64,000 nt of DNA from Bacillota bacterium (GCA_013540605.1 JABVCK010000009.1:1-64000); one strand, 5' to 3'. Counted from the stretch's first letter, positions 16,445 to 23,983 are shown. The notes: generated from the letters alone by a model not told the origin. Translations and numbers: made by a program.

Positions 16445-16795
16445 CTAATCTTTTATTCCCACCAGTTTTTTGATCTTTGCTTCCAGTTCCTCCAAAGACT
16501 TGAGCTTTTCCCTGACCTCGGCGGTTATCATATTCAGTCTACTGATTTCAAGTTTCTGGCTATTGTTAGTCTCCTCCAGCGTATTAATGTCTTCAAGCTT
16601 AGCCTGATATGAGGAACTCAGGTTGGCAGTTGCGTATGTGATGAAGGATGTATATACGACGAATGTCAATATCAAACCCAGAAATACATTGACCATTAGC
16701 TTGGGGAATCTTATGGTTTTGGATTTTTCACCATTTCCTTTTACTATCATCAGGGTTATGTATTGACGCTTCTTCTTCATCCATGCCTTCTTCAA
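16445..16795 (-). CDS. M23-peptidase-type membrane protein, N-terminal region only
   Basis: This 116-residue protein begins MKKAWMKKKRQYITLMIVKG, has basic residues, one transmembrane helix (about 33-52) and a coiled coil ending EELEAKIKKLVGIKD. This is the standard N-terminal half of membrane-anchored M23 (LytM) endopeptidases encoded next to bactofilins. The zinc peptidase domain that normally follows is absent. The stop falls 7 bases from a REP-like palindrome, so the gene may have lost its 3' half by a deletion at that repeat. Alternatively it is a genuine short form. The TTG start is chosen because GGAGGG lies 7 bases before it. If truncated, it could still position bactofilin at the membrane but not cut peptidoglycan. 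Confidence 0.6.
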   Translation of the reverse strand: MKKAWMKKKRQYITLMIVKGNGEKSKTIRFPKLMVNVFLGLILTFVVYTSFITYATANLSSSYQAKLEDINTLEETNNSQKLEISRLNMITAEVREKLKSLEELEAKIKKLVGIKD

Positions 16796-16932
16796 AGTAA
16801 ATCCCTCCAAGATAAACGTTATTATTATTTCTACAAAGAAGCGGGAAATCCTCTTTAATTAGGCAAAAAGAATATACCCGGCCTCCTGTGCAAATATTAT
16901 ATTAGGGATTAAAGACGCGGGAGGTGAGCGGG

Positions 16933-17178
16933 ATGAGCCAGAAGATAGGTGTCGAAGACACCCTTGGGCAGGTAAAACAGTATTTGACGGAGAAGGGATA
17001 TGAGGTGAAGTCCTTACGGGATAATCCAAAGAGCTATGATGCGATTGTAGTCTCAGGGCAGGATGAGGATTTCATGGGCATTCAGGATACCATGACAAAG
17101 GTTCCTGTTATCGATGCCAGAGGCTTAACTTCGGAGCAGGTTTATGACAGACTTAAAATAAGCCTTGATAAAAAATAG
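16933..17178 (+). CDS. ykuS: YkuS family protein (UPF0180)
   Basis: This 81-residue conserved protein of unknown function starts MSQKIGVEDTLGQVKQYL and contains GYEVKSL, YDAIVVSGQDEDFMG and VPVIDARGLT, matching the small YkuS family of Firmicutes. The ATG is preceded by GGAGGTGAGCGG, the anti-Shine-Dalgarno complement extended through GGTGA, which decides this start over the ATG three codons upstream. It is monocistronic: a good terminator follows the stop. Nothing in the sequence indicates a catalytic role. Confidence 0.85.
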   Translation: MSQKIGVEDTLGQVKQYLTEKGYEVKSLRDNPKSYDAIVVSGQDEDFMGIQDTMTKVPVIDARGLTSEQVYDRLKISLDKK

Positions 17179-17203
17179 ACCGCAAGTTGCGGTCTATTTT
17201 TTA
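17172..17203 (+). terminator. Rho-independent terminator after ykuS
   Basis: ATAGACCGCA and TGCGGTCTAT pair around AGT, followed by a run of T. The stem begins inside the last codons and the stop of ykuS. A GGGGACATTCC fragment of the REP-like family follows. Confidence 0.9.
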
Positions 17204-17271
17204 TTGGGGACATTCCTAATAAATTGATATAATAGGATTGAGGTCTAACGATGTATGAAGGGGTGTACATA

Positions 17272-17847
17272 TTGATAACGTTTATCGCTGTTGAACTGGA
17301 GGAAAATATAAAGAATAGGGTGTGGGCATATACCGAAAATGTATTGAAGCCTTGTTGTGAAGGAGGCAGGTGGGTAAGAAAAGATAACTATCATATTACC
17401 TTGAAATATCTCGGGGATACAAAAGAGAAGGATCTGGCCGCTGTTTTCAAGGCCCTTAAGCTTGTTGCACGAAACAAAGAAGGTTTTGTTCTATACACCG
17501 GCAGTCCTGGAACCTTTGGCATGCAGAAGGGGTTAACGGCGAGGGTTCTATGGCTGGGAGTCTCGGGAAATGTGGAGAAATTGAAATCGATTAAAGATGA
17601 AATTGAAGAAGAGATGGCAGGTTTGGGATTTGGTGTGGACAGGAGGTTCTCTCCCCATATAACCCTTTCCAGGGATGTGAAGTTTACCGGAGATATTGAA
17701 GCCGTACCGCCACTTCCGTCCCTAGGCATTTCCGTAAGAGCGATAAGCCTTATGGAGAGCAGGGTAGAAGGAGGGAAGCGGCTATACATTCCATTAGCAG
17801 TTTACAAGCTGGATAATTCCCAAGGTGCCGCACATAAGCAGCGATAA
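17272..17847 (+). CDS. thpR: RNA 2',3'-cyclic phosphodiesterase (ThpR, 2H superfamily)
   Basis: This 191-residue 2H-superfamily enzyme has both catalytic H-x-T-x motifs: HITLKYLG in the N-terminal half and HITLSRDV in the C-terminal half. These act together on 2',3'-cyclic phosphates or in reversible 2'-5' RNA ligation. The start is taken as the TTG preceded by GAAGGGGTGTACATA, giving M-I-T-F-I-A-V-E-L as in relatives; the ATG seven codons upstream has no ribosome site. TATAAT at about 17230 suggests a local promoter. Its physiological RNA substrate is unknown for bacterial members. A small gene follows after about 60 bases. Confidence 0.9.
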   Translation: MITFIAVELEENIKNRVWAYTENVLKPCCEGGRWVRKDNYHITLKYLGDTKEKDLAAVFKALKLVARNKEGFVLYTGSPGTFGMQKGLTARVLWLGVSGNVEKLKSIKDEIEEEMAGLGFGVDRRFSPHITLSRDVKFTGDIEAVPPLPSLGISVRAISLMESRVEGGKRLYIPLAVYKLDNSQGAAHKQR

Positions 17848-17906
17848 AATATTCCTTTTTGAGGATACTAAGGATGAAAATAATAACAAAAAGGAGAGGA
17901 AACGCG

Positions 17907-18107
17907 TTGGATTACTTAGACTACATGAGGAGGGACCCCTTTGCGGGCATTCGAAGGGATGCGGAGGCATTGAACATACTTTTCGACAGGATTCCGGGAG
18001 AGTATTATTATTACCATCTAAGACATCGCTGTCCGCCGGTCGATATGTATGAGACCGGAGGGAAAAAGAAGGAGAAAAACGAAATAAAGAGAAATAAACA
18101 GTATTAA
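17907..18107 (+). CDS. Small acidic-basic protein of unknown function
   Basis: This is a predicted 66-residue protein that I do not recognise. It starts at a TTG preceded by AAGGAGAGGAAACGCG and reads MDYLDYMRRDPFAGIRRD. A Y-Y-Y-Y-H-L-R-H-R-C-P-P segment follows in the middle, and the tail is lysine/glutamate-rich (GGKKKEKNEIKRNKQ). No membrane segment or signal peptide is seen. It lies between thpR and the formiminotransferase gene and ends only 23 bases before the latter, so cotranscription is likely. A longer in-frame ATG at 17859 lacks a ribosome site. Coding status is supported by the ribosome site and compact spacing, not by homology. Confidence 0.45.
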   Translation: MDYLDYMRRDPFAGIRRDAEALNILFDRIPGEYYYYHLRHRCPPVDMYETGGKKKEKNEIKRNKQY

Positions 18108-18130
18108 GATGAACGATGGAGGTGCTGGTT

Positions 18131-19027
18131 ATGGCCAGGCTTATTCAGTGTGTGCCAAATTTCAGCGAAGGCATAAATAAGGATATAGTTGAAGAAATAG
18201 TCGAGGAGATAAGTAAGGTAGACGGCGTAAAACTCCTGGATTATTCAATTGACAGAGACCACAACAGGTCGGTGGTGACCTTTGTGGGAGAACCTGAGGC
18301 AGTTGTGGAAGCGGCCTTTAACTGTACCAGGAAGGCAGCTGAACTTATCGATATGTCGGTACATAAGGGGGGACACCCCAGAATGGGGGCAACGGATGTA
18401 ATACCCCTGGTGCCAATCTCCGAGGTTACAATGGAAGAATGCATAGAATTATCAAAGGTATTAGGCAGGAGGATAGGGGATGAGCTGGGAATACCGGTTT
18501 ACCTGTATGAGGAATCTGCTTCCGTACAGGAAAGGAAGAACCTTGCAAACATACGGAAAGGCGAATATGAAGGCTTTTTTGAAAAGATGAAAAATAAGGA
18601 ATGGTTACCGGACTTCGGACCCAGCACCATGAACAAGAAATCCGGAGTTACGGCGGTAGGCGCAAGGAATTTTCTGGTTGCTTTCAATGTTGAGCTTGAT
18701 ACCAACGATATGGGAATCGCCAATGCTATATCAAGAAAGGTAAGACATATTAACGGAGGCCTGCGGTATGTAAAGGCAATGGGGGTATTCCTGGAGGAGA
18801 AGAACAGGGTGCAGATATCCATGAACATGGTTAATTATGAAAAGACTTCCCTGTATACCGTTCTGGAATTGATAAAGATAGAGGCGAAAAGATATGGCGT
18901 CAATGTTGTTGGCAGTGAGGTGGTCGGTTTGGTCCCGATGCAGGCATTGCTGGAGTGCGCCGTTTACTATTTGCAGTTGAATGGGTTTGATATGGATCAG
19001 GTCCTCGAAAGGAGAATCTATGAGTAA
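18131..19027 (+). CDS. ftcD: Glutamate formimidoyltransferase
   Basis: This 298-residue formiminotransferase moves the formimino group of N-formimino-glutamate to tetrahydrofolate in histidine breakdown. It starts MARLIQCVPNFSEG, the family hallmark, and contains KLLDYSIDRDHNRSVVTFVGEP, HKGGHPRMGATDVIPLVPI and VGARNFLVAFNVELDT. Only the formiminotransferase domain is present; the cyclodeaminase half of bifunctional FTCD is lacking, as usual in bacteria. GGAGGTGCTGGTT precedes the chosen ATG. Imidazolonepropionase follows after 27 bases. Histidase and urocanase are not in the window, so the remaining hut genes must be elsewhere. Confidence 0.96.
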   Translation: MARLIQCVPNFSEGINKDIVEEIVEEISKVDGVKLLDYSIDRDHNRSVVTFVGEPEAVVEAAFNCTRKAAELIDMSVHKGGHPRMGATDVIPLVPISEVTMEECIELSKVLGRRIGDELGIPVYLYEESASVQERKNLANIRKGEYEGFFEKMKNKEWLPDFGPSTMNKKSGVTAVGARNFLVAFNVELDTNDMGIANAISRKVRHINGGLRYVKAMGVFLEEKNRVQISMNMVNYEKTSLYTVLELIKIEAKRYGVNVVGSEVVGLVPMQALLECAVYYLQLNGFDMDQVLERRIYE

Positions 19028-19054
19028 TAGTTGATAATTGTGGGGAGGGGTAAA

Positions 19055-20326
19055 ATGGAGGTTGATGTTTTAATAAGAAATGCGGCTCAGCTTGCCACAT
19101 GCGCAGGATGCAGCAAACCAAGACGGGGGAAGGAGATGTCGTACGATGTCTTCCTGGAGGACGGTTGGGTAGCCATTTCAGGGGACCGTATCGTGGGTAT
19201 CGGAAAAGGAACAATTCCCAGGGAAATACAGACCGGCGAAGATACTGTTGAGATCGATGCAGGGGGCAAAACCGTATTGCCGGGTTTTGTGGATTCACAC
19301 ACCCATCTTGTCCATGGGGGATCAAGGGAGATGGAGCTTGCCTTGAAGCTGGAGGGTGTCTCCTACCTGGAGATTCTAAGCAGGGGAGGTGGAATCCTCA
19401 GCACCGTCAGGGCGACGCGGGCGGCTACAGAAGAGCAGTTGTACGATAAGGCGAAAAAAAGCCTGGATACGATGCTGTTGTTCGGAACTACTACCATAGA
19501 AGCAAAAAGTGGGTACGGATTGAACATGGAAGATGAGCTGAAGTGCCTGAGAGTAGCCGATAAGCTGAATAAAAGCCACCCCGTAGATATTGTTTCTACA
19601 TTTATGGGAGCGCACGCCGTACCGGAAGAGTACAAAAACAGGAAGGAAGAATACATAGATTTCATGATCGAAGAAGTAATGCCCAGGGTGAAGAGAATGG
19701 GCCTTGCTGAATACTGTGATGTATTCTGTGAAAAAGGGGTTTTTTCGATAGATGACAGCAGGAAGATACTTACGAGGGCTAAAGAGATGGGATACCATAT
19801 CAAGATTCATGCCGATGAGATTGAACCCCTTGGAGGAGCGGAGCTCGCCGGTGAGCTAAAAGCAGTTTCGGCAGAGCATCTCCTGGCGGCATCGGATAGC
19901 GGAATCCAGCGGATGAAGGAGGGCAAAGTAATAGCGGTGCTCCTGCCCGGGACATCCTTCAACCTCAACCACGGCAAATACGCCAGAGCCAGGGATATGA
20001 TAGAGGCAGGGCTGCCCGTAGCAATAGCTACGGACTATAATCCCGGAAGCTGTCCTACCGAGAATATACAGCTGATAATGAGCCTTGCTTGCTTAAAGAT
20101 GCGAATGACGCCTGAGGAAGTGGTTACAGCGGTTACAATCAACGGAGCGCACGCAATAGGGAGGGGTAAGGACATCGGCAGTTTGGAGGTCGGGAAAAAA
20201 GCCGACGTGGTGATTCTCGATGTCCCGAATGTCCAGTACATTCCCTACCATTTCGGTATAAACCATGTAGACAAGGTTATTAAGAATGGTAAGCTGGTGG
20301 TTGACGGGCAGAGGCTGGTTTACTAA
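19055..20326 (+). CDS. hutI: Imidazolonepropionase
   Basis: This 423-residue amidohydrolase-superfamily metalloenzyme opens the ring of 4-imidazolone-5-propionate to N-formimino-glutamate, the third step of histidine degradation. It has the metal-binding VDSHTHLVHGG motif, SYLEILSRGGGILSTV, GTTTIEAKSGYGLN, a metal-ligand H in IKIHADEIEPLGG, and ATDYNPGSCPTENIQL with the catalytic aspartate. The start ATG follows GGGGAGGGGTAAA; an upstream ATG eight codons earlier would overlap that site. Together with ftcD it forms a hutI/ftcD pair converting imidazolonepropionate to glutamate. No regulator of the HutP type is seen beside it. Confidence 0.96.
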   Translation: MEVDVLIRNAAQLATCAGCSKPRRGKEMSYDVFLEDGWVAISGDRIVGIGKGTIPREIQTGEDTVEIDAGGKTVLPGFVDSHTHLVHGGSREMELALKLEGVSYLEILSRGGGILSTVRATRAATEEQLYDKAKKSLDTMLLFGTTTIEAKSGYGLNMEDELKCLRVADKLNKSHPVDIVSTFMGAHAVPEEYKNRKEEYIDFMIEEVMPRVKRMGLAEYCDVFCEKGVFSIDDSRKILTRAKEMGYHIKIHADEIEPLGGAELAGELKAVSAEHLLAASDSGIQRMKEGKVIAVLLPGTSFNLNHGKYARARDMIEAGLPVAIATDYNPGSCPTENIQLIMSLACLKMRMTPEEVVTAVTINGAHAIGRGKDIGSLEVGKKADVVILDVPNVQYIPYHFGINHVDKVIKNGKLVVDGQRLVY

Positions 20327-20372
20327 ACAGTTTTTTTCCGGAGCGGGGAATACAACCGGGGCGCCGATAGCT

Positions 20373-20401
20373 TAGACATAGTATGCAGGTGATGGTATAA
20401 T
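20373..20401 (+). promoter_or_regulatory. SigA-type promoter of cheW
   Basis: TAGACA (20373-20378), a 17-base spacer and TATAAT (20396-20401) lie about 30 bases before the cheW start, giving the signalling block its own transcription start. Confidence 0.6.
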
Positions 20402-20432
20402 ACAATTAGACCGAAGAAAGGAGGGGGATAAT

Positions 20433-20885
20433 GTGAAGGAAAACCAACTGGTAGTATTCAGGTTGGGAGAAGAGGAATACGGTATGGATATTCTCGGCGT
20501 GAAAGAGATTATCAGATACCAGAAAACGGTTAAAGTGCCTGATTCTCCGGACTTCATTGAAGGGATAATAAACTACAGGGACAGCGTGGTTCCGATAATG
20601 GACCTTAACAAAAGGTTCAGGCTGACCGGGAAGGGGCTGAGCGATACCACCAGGGTTATTATCGTCAATATGGGGGGAAAACAGGTTGGCCTTATGGTTG
20701 ACCAGGTTGAAGAGGTTCTCAGGATCAACGAAAGCAGTATCGAGGCAACCCCGGAAGTAGTAGCAGGAGTTGACCGGCAGTATATCAGGGGGATAGGAAA
20801 GCTCGAGGGGAGACTGATTATTATCCTCGATGTGGAAAGGGTGCTGACAGAAGGGGAAAAGCAAGAGCTGCAGCAAATACAATAA
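20433..20885 (+). CDS. cheW: CheW chemotaxis coupling protein
   Basis: This 150-residue CheW adaptor links chemoreceptors to the CheA kinase. It shows LVVFRLGEEEYGMDILGVKEIIR at the start, PDFIEGIINYRDSVVPIMDLNKRF in the middle and VGLMVDQVEEVLRI followed by the GIGKLEGRLIIILDVERVL end. The GTG start follows AAGGAGGGGGATAAT. No other chemotaxis genes adjoin it; the only chemoreceptor-like protein in the window is the Rossmann-MCP fusion at 47.4 kb. It lies 37 bases upstream of the agr-type operon, and whether the two are cotranscribed cannot be decided from sequence. Confidence 0.95.
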   Translation: MKENQLVVFRLGEEEYGMDILGVKEIIRYQKTVKVPDSPDFIEGIINYRDSVVPIMDLNKRFRLTGKGLSDTTRVIIVNMGGKQVGLMVDQVEEVLRINESSIEATPEVVAGVDRQYIRGIGKLEGRLIIILDVERVLTEGEKQELQQIQ

Positions 20886-20922
20886 CTCTTTCAATATAAA
20901 GAGGATTAGGGGGTTAATAAAT

Positions 20923-21381
20923 ATGGATGTTATGCCATGGCAGGCGGTAGTTTTTGTCAGTATTCCCGAGGCTTTTTTGATGAACCTGATGGGGCTGACA
21001 TTAATTGGGGCACGGCCGGATTTGAAAAGGCTGGGAATGGCAGCAGCGGTTCAGGCCCTTGCTTCCTTTGCCATAAGGGCTTTGCCTATGGTCTATGGGA
21101 TACATATTATTATGCAAATTCTTGTAGCAGTTATTTTGATAAAAATATTCTTAAGATTCCAGTGGAGGGTAATCATTCCGGGTATTCTTTTGGGTATGGT
21201 GATATTTATAGGCGTTTTGGACTCGCTTTACATTCCGTACGTTGTCAAGATTATCCCCTTAGAGAAGATTTTAGCAAGCCCATGGATCAGGGTGGCGGTT
21301 TCCCTGCCGCAGCAGCTTGTAATGCTGCTTATTATACTCGTGTGCCACAGGTACAATTTCAAGATTATAAGCATGTCATAA
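20923..21381 (+). CDS. Five-helix membrane protein, possible sensor part of a split AgrC
   Basis: This 152-residue integral membrane protein has about five hydrophobic helices (roughly 5-25, 38-56, 60-76, 82-103 and 125-145) and no soluble domain. I do not recognise a named family. It lies directly upstream of a GHKL kinase that has only two membrane helices, 23 bases apart and in a different frame. Typical AgrC receptors have six or seven helices in one chain, so this protein plus the kinase would give the usual count. I infer it may form the signal-binding half of the receptor. GGATTAGGGGGTTAATAAAT precedes the ATG. An immunity or transport role is an alternative. Confidence 0.7.
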   Translation: MDVMPWQAVVFVSIPEAFLMNLMGLTLIGARPDLKRLGMAAAVQALASFAIRALPMVYGIHIIMQILVAVILIKIFLRFQWRVIIPGILLGMVIFIGVLDSLYIPYVVKIIPLEKILASPWIRVAVSLPQQLVMLLIILVCHRYNFKIISMS

Positions 21382-21404
21382 GGATTGATAAAGAAGGGAT
21401 GTAA

Positions 21405-22253
21405 ATGCTCGATACCAACGCCTTGTATATTATAATTATTATCCTTTTCCAGGCCATAGCACTGGTGGTGCTGTTCGAAAGCTTTCACTTCAGCTCTGCC
21501 ACCGGATATATGCTGCCGGCAATAGAAAGGATAGTGCCATATCTTTCTTATATAGTCACAGCATTGACCCTCATAACTATTTTGTCGGTGAGCAAGCTGT
21601 CGCAGCTTGCCCAGAGAAAACAGGAGTTGGAGATAAGGGAAATTAACAGCCAGCATATCAGCCAGCTTAATGAAGCGCTCAGGGGACAGCGCCACGACTT
21701 CAACAACCACCTCCAGGTGCTTCATTCGCTGGTGAAAAACCGGCAGTTTCCGGATGCTGCCCGGTATATCGAGGATGTCATAGGCGAGGCCATAGAGACG
21801 AACGACCTTCTGAATATAAGCAACCCCGTGATTGCCGCTATAGTGACATCAAAGCTGCAGACTGCAAAGAGCAAGGGGGTGGCGCTGGAATACGACCTGA
21901 AGGGCGACCTGGATAAGGGCAGGGTCAAGACCATCCACCTGTCCAGGGTATTGGGTAATCTCCTCGACAACGCCATAGAGGCCGTTGAGGACCTGGAAGA
22001 GGGCAGCAGGCGGGTCTACCTGCAGGTATACGGCGACGACAGCGGCGTATTCATCAGCGTCAAAAACCCCGGCCAGATAAGCCCGTCGGTGCTGGACAGG
22101 CTGTTTGAACCCGGAACATCTACAAAAAAAGGGAATAACAGGGGAATGGGACTAAATATTGTAAAGAGTATTGCCGATATGTATAATGGAAGGGTGGAAG
22201 CCACCAGCCACCCTGAAAACGGCGTCAGGGTATTGGTGGAGCTTCCCCGGTGA
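21405..22253 (+). CDS. AgrC-like GHKL sensor histidine kinase (two-helix form)
   Basis: This 282-residue kinase has two N-terminal membrane helices (about 7-25 and 46-63), a short coiled coil and a Spo0B/AgrC-type dimerisation helix with H97 in LRGQRHDFNNHLQVL. A GHKL ATPase follows. The N box is RVLGNLLDNAIEAVEDLEEG, and the G-box region reads LFEPGTSTKKGNNRGMGLNIVKSI. The H-D-F-N-N-H signature is typical of AgrC and other peptide-sensing or DcuS-like kinases. GAAGGGATGTAA leads into the ATG. It is followed after 10 bases by the AgrB-like gene, and the LytTR regulator lies at the end of the cluster, so it should phosphorylate that regulator in response to the peptide made here. Confidence 0.9.
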   Translation: MLDTNALYIIIIILFQAIALVVLFESFHFSSATGYMLPAIERIVPYLSYIVTALTLITILSVSKLSQLAQRKQELEIREINSQHISQLNEALRGQRHDFNNHLQVLHSLVKNRQFPDAARYIEDVIGEAIETNDLLNISNPVIAAIVTSKLQTAKSKGVALEYDLKGDLDKGRVKTIHLSRVLGNLLDNAIEAVEDLEEGSRRVYLQVYGDDSGVFISVKNPGQISPSVLDRLFEPGTSTKKGNNRGMGLNIVKSIADMYNGRVEATSHPENGVRVLVELPR

Positions 22254-22263
22254 GGTGCGGACT

Positions 22264-22911
22264 ATGAAGGCCATAAGCGACCGAATGGCGCGGTTGATAG
22301 TAAAGCGGTCGGGCAGGGAAGACGTGTATGCTGAAGTCGTAAGCTATGGGCTGCAGGCAGTCCTGGGTACCCTGGCTGAGTTTGCTGCGGTTGTGCTCGC
22401 GGGCTATCTTCTGGGCATGCTGAAGGAAATGGTATTGATGTCTGTAGTATTCGCTGCGATGCGAATGGTGGCGGGGGGAGTTCACCTTTCCACCTACCCC
22501 AGGTGTTTTATATCGAGCGTCGCCATGTTGACCTTAGGGGGGTGCCTTTCCCGGGCCATAAGCAAAGCGGCGTTTCCGGCCGGAGCTGTATTTCTTATAT
22601 CGGCCTCCATCTTTATAACCTATTCGCTGTACAAATATTCTCCCAGGGACAACCCCAACCGGCTGATCAAGGAAGAGGAGCTACCGGGGTTCCGGCGCCT
22701 TTCCTTCATACTGTGGATGGGAGCGGCCGCCTTTGCAGCTCTTTCATTCCTGGTGGAAGGCGGACTTCGCTGGTATCATTTCAGCATGATCACAGGGCTC
22801 GCGATCGAGAGCTTCACCCTTACCGATGCAGGCTACAGGCTATTCACAATACTGGATAGATTCATTAGTAAAGGAGGAGGTGTGAGAGATGAAAAAAGTC
22901 AGAATCTTTAG
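22264..22911 (+). CDS. agrB: AgrB-like cyclic-peptide processing endopeptidase
   Basis: This 215-residue accessory gene regulator B family membrane peptidase has its catalytic pair H74 and C81 in RMVAGGVHLSTYPRC, with the H-to-C spacing of Staphylococcus AgrB (H77/C84). Four or more hydrophobic helices follow or flank it (about 30-58, 60-72, 84-115, 140-170). AgrB trims the C-terminal tail of AgrD and joins the new carboxylate to a side chain in the peptide, forming a ring. The start ATG follows GAGGTGCGGACT. Its 3' end overlaps the signal-peptide gene by 23 bases. All catalytic residues visible here are intact, so the system looks functional. Confidence 0.92.
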   Translation: MKAISDRMARLIVKRSGREDVYAEVVSYGLQAVLGTLAEFAAVVLAGYLLGMLKEMVLMSVVFAAMRMVAGGVHLSTYPRCFISSVAMLTLGGCLSRAISKAAFPAGAVFLISASIFITYSLYKYSPRDNPNRLIKEEELPGFRRLSFILWMGAAAFAALSFLVEGGLRWYHFSMITGLAIESFTLTDAGYRLFTILDRFISKGGGVRDEKSQNL

Positions 22912-23014
22912 CGCAATAGCCACCTTACTGACCCTTATTGCCGCAGCCTTCGCCGGCGGCGCAAGTTTTAGTTATCTGCATCAGCCAGAGACGCCGGAAA
23001 TGCTGAGGAAGTAA
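22889..23014 (+). CDS. agrD: AgrD-like cyclic lactone autoinducer precursor with Ser instead of Cys
   Basis: This 41-residue precursor was located by reading the end of agrB. AAGGAGGAGGTGTGAG lies just before its ATG. It has a basic N-terminus (MKKVR), an amphipathic hydrophobic helix (residues 6-22) that anchors the precursor, then GGA-SFSYL-HQPETPEMLRK. The tail HQPETPEML matches the conserved [YH]QPE.P..L leader-off sequence recognised by AgrB. Five residues before it, where clostridial AgrD almost always has Cys, there is S26. The predicted product is a five-residue ring S-F-S-Y-L closed through the serine hydroxyl (lactone rather than thiolactone). Serine lactones are known in the Staphylococcus intermedius group. 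No cysteine occurs anywhere in the precursor. Confidence 0.85.
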   Translation: MKKVRIFSAIATLLTLIAAAFAGGASFSYLHQPETPEMLRK

Positions 23015-23020
23015 GCGGAA

Positions 23021-23053
23021 GCCGATGAGGTGGACAGGGTCCACCTCATCGGC
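23021..23053 (+). promoter_or_regulatory. 15-bp perfect hairpin between agrD and the regulator gene
   Basis: GCCGATGAGGTGGAC (23021-23035) is exactly complementary to 23039-23053 around AGG. No T-tract follows. It may stabilise or process the agrBD message, act as a weak terminator, or serve as an operator. It starts 7 bases after the agrD stop. Confidence 0.6.
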
Positions 23054-23094
23054 GTAAAGGGGCTGTAGCAATATTTAACAGGAGTGTAATAATT

Positions 23095-23838
23095 ATGCTT
23101 AAGGTTTTGATATGCGAGGACCAGGAGCAAAACGCAAAGGACCTGGCGGATATCCTGGCCGAAATGCAGGACGTTCAGATTGTAGGATATGCAGGGGATG
23201 GCGCAGGCGCCGTCAGCATGGTAAAGAAGCTGTCCCCCGATGTGGTATTGATGGATATCGGCCTGCCCGGTATGGACGGGCTGAGCGCCACCGAGCTGAT
23301 TAAGAGTATAGACCCCGACATATGCGTGGTGATTACGACCGCATATACGGGTTACGCCCTTGATGCATACAAGCTTTACGTCTACGATTACATACTTAAA
23401 CCTTACGATAGGATCAGGATTTTCAAAACCCTCAACAATATTATAAAGAACAGGAGCATAAAACAGCCGGAAACTAGACATTCTTACCCCAAACCGTCAG
23501 CCAAAATCGTGATTAAGACCAGGGATGAGATAATATTTGTCGACCAGATGGAAATTGTCATGGTAGAAAGGGATGAGACAAAGTCCTGCATATATACCCT
23601 GGGCGAGGTGCTGGAGACCTATGATTCCCTAAATACCCTCGAAGAGCGGCTGGACAAAAAAATGTTCTTCCGGTCCCATAGGGGATATCTGGTCAACATG
23701 TATTATGTGGACCGGGTTGTCAATTACGGCCGTAAGGTATACACAATAAGGTTGAAGAATATTGAAAAAGAGGCGCTTATTTCCTATACCAAGATAAATG
23801 AACTGGAGGATTTGATAAGCCAAAATGCCTGTTCATGA
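23095..23838 (+). CDS. LytTR-family response regulator (AgrA-like)
   Basis: This 247-residue regulator has a receiver (E8-D9, phospho-acceptor D54 in VLMDIGLPGMDG) and a C-terminal LytTR DNA-binding domain (about 140-240). The latter shows IVIKTRDEIIFVDQMEIVMVERDETKS, MFFRSHRGYLVNMYYV and a final YTKINELEDLI. It closes the agr-type cluster and is the natural partner of the GHKL kinase upstream. AGGAGTGTAATAATT precedes the ATG. A pair of 18-bp direct repeats at 20-base pitch, followed by an extended -10 promoter, lies immediately downstream and may be a target. It resembles the regulator at 441-1187 in architecture but serves a different operon. Confidence 0.9.
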   Translation: MLKVLICEDQEQNAKDLADILAEMQDVQIVGYAGDGAGAVSMVKKLSPDVVLMDIGLPGMDGLSATELIKSIDPDICVVITTAYTGYALDAYKLYVYDYILKPYDRIRIFKTLNNIIKNRSIKQPETRHSYPKPSAKIVIKTRDEIIFVDQMEIVMVERDETKSCIYTLGEVLETYDSLNTLEERLDKKMFFRSHRGYLVNMYYVDRVVNYGRKVYTIRLKNIEKEALISYTKINELEDLISQNACS

Positions 23839-23842
23839 AGGT

Positions 23843-23915
23843 AAAGGTCGTTTTCACGAAGGAAAGGTCGTTTTCACGAAATTTTACGTGAAACCGGCTT
23901 TTTTTCTGTTATAAT
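23843..23915 (+). promoter_or_regulatory. 18-bp direct repeats, hairpin and extended -10 promoter downstream of the AgrA-like gene
   Basis: AAAGGTCGTTTTCACGAA occurs at 23843-23860 and again at 23863-23880, a pitch of 20 bases. The second copy also forms the 5' arm of a hairpin (TTTCACG / CGTGAAA) followed by a T-run, which could terminate the agr operon. Just after it TGTTATAAT (TATAAT at 23910-23915) is an extended -10 with no good -35, as expected for an activator-dependent promoter. LytTR proteins usually bind such direct repeats next to a poor -35. Confidence 0.45.
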
Positions 23916-23983
23916 AACTACATAGACAAAGTAGGTAAATCATTACCCCTATACTGCTTATTAACCCCTTTATAATCCATTTT

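Noticed and set aside
20923-23838. Bacteriocin or lantibiotic cluster
   Set aside because: The small peptide has the AgrD tail and lies with AgrB, kinase and LytTR regulator; there is no modification enzyme, immunity gene or ABC exporter.
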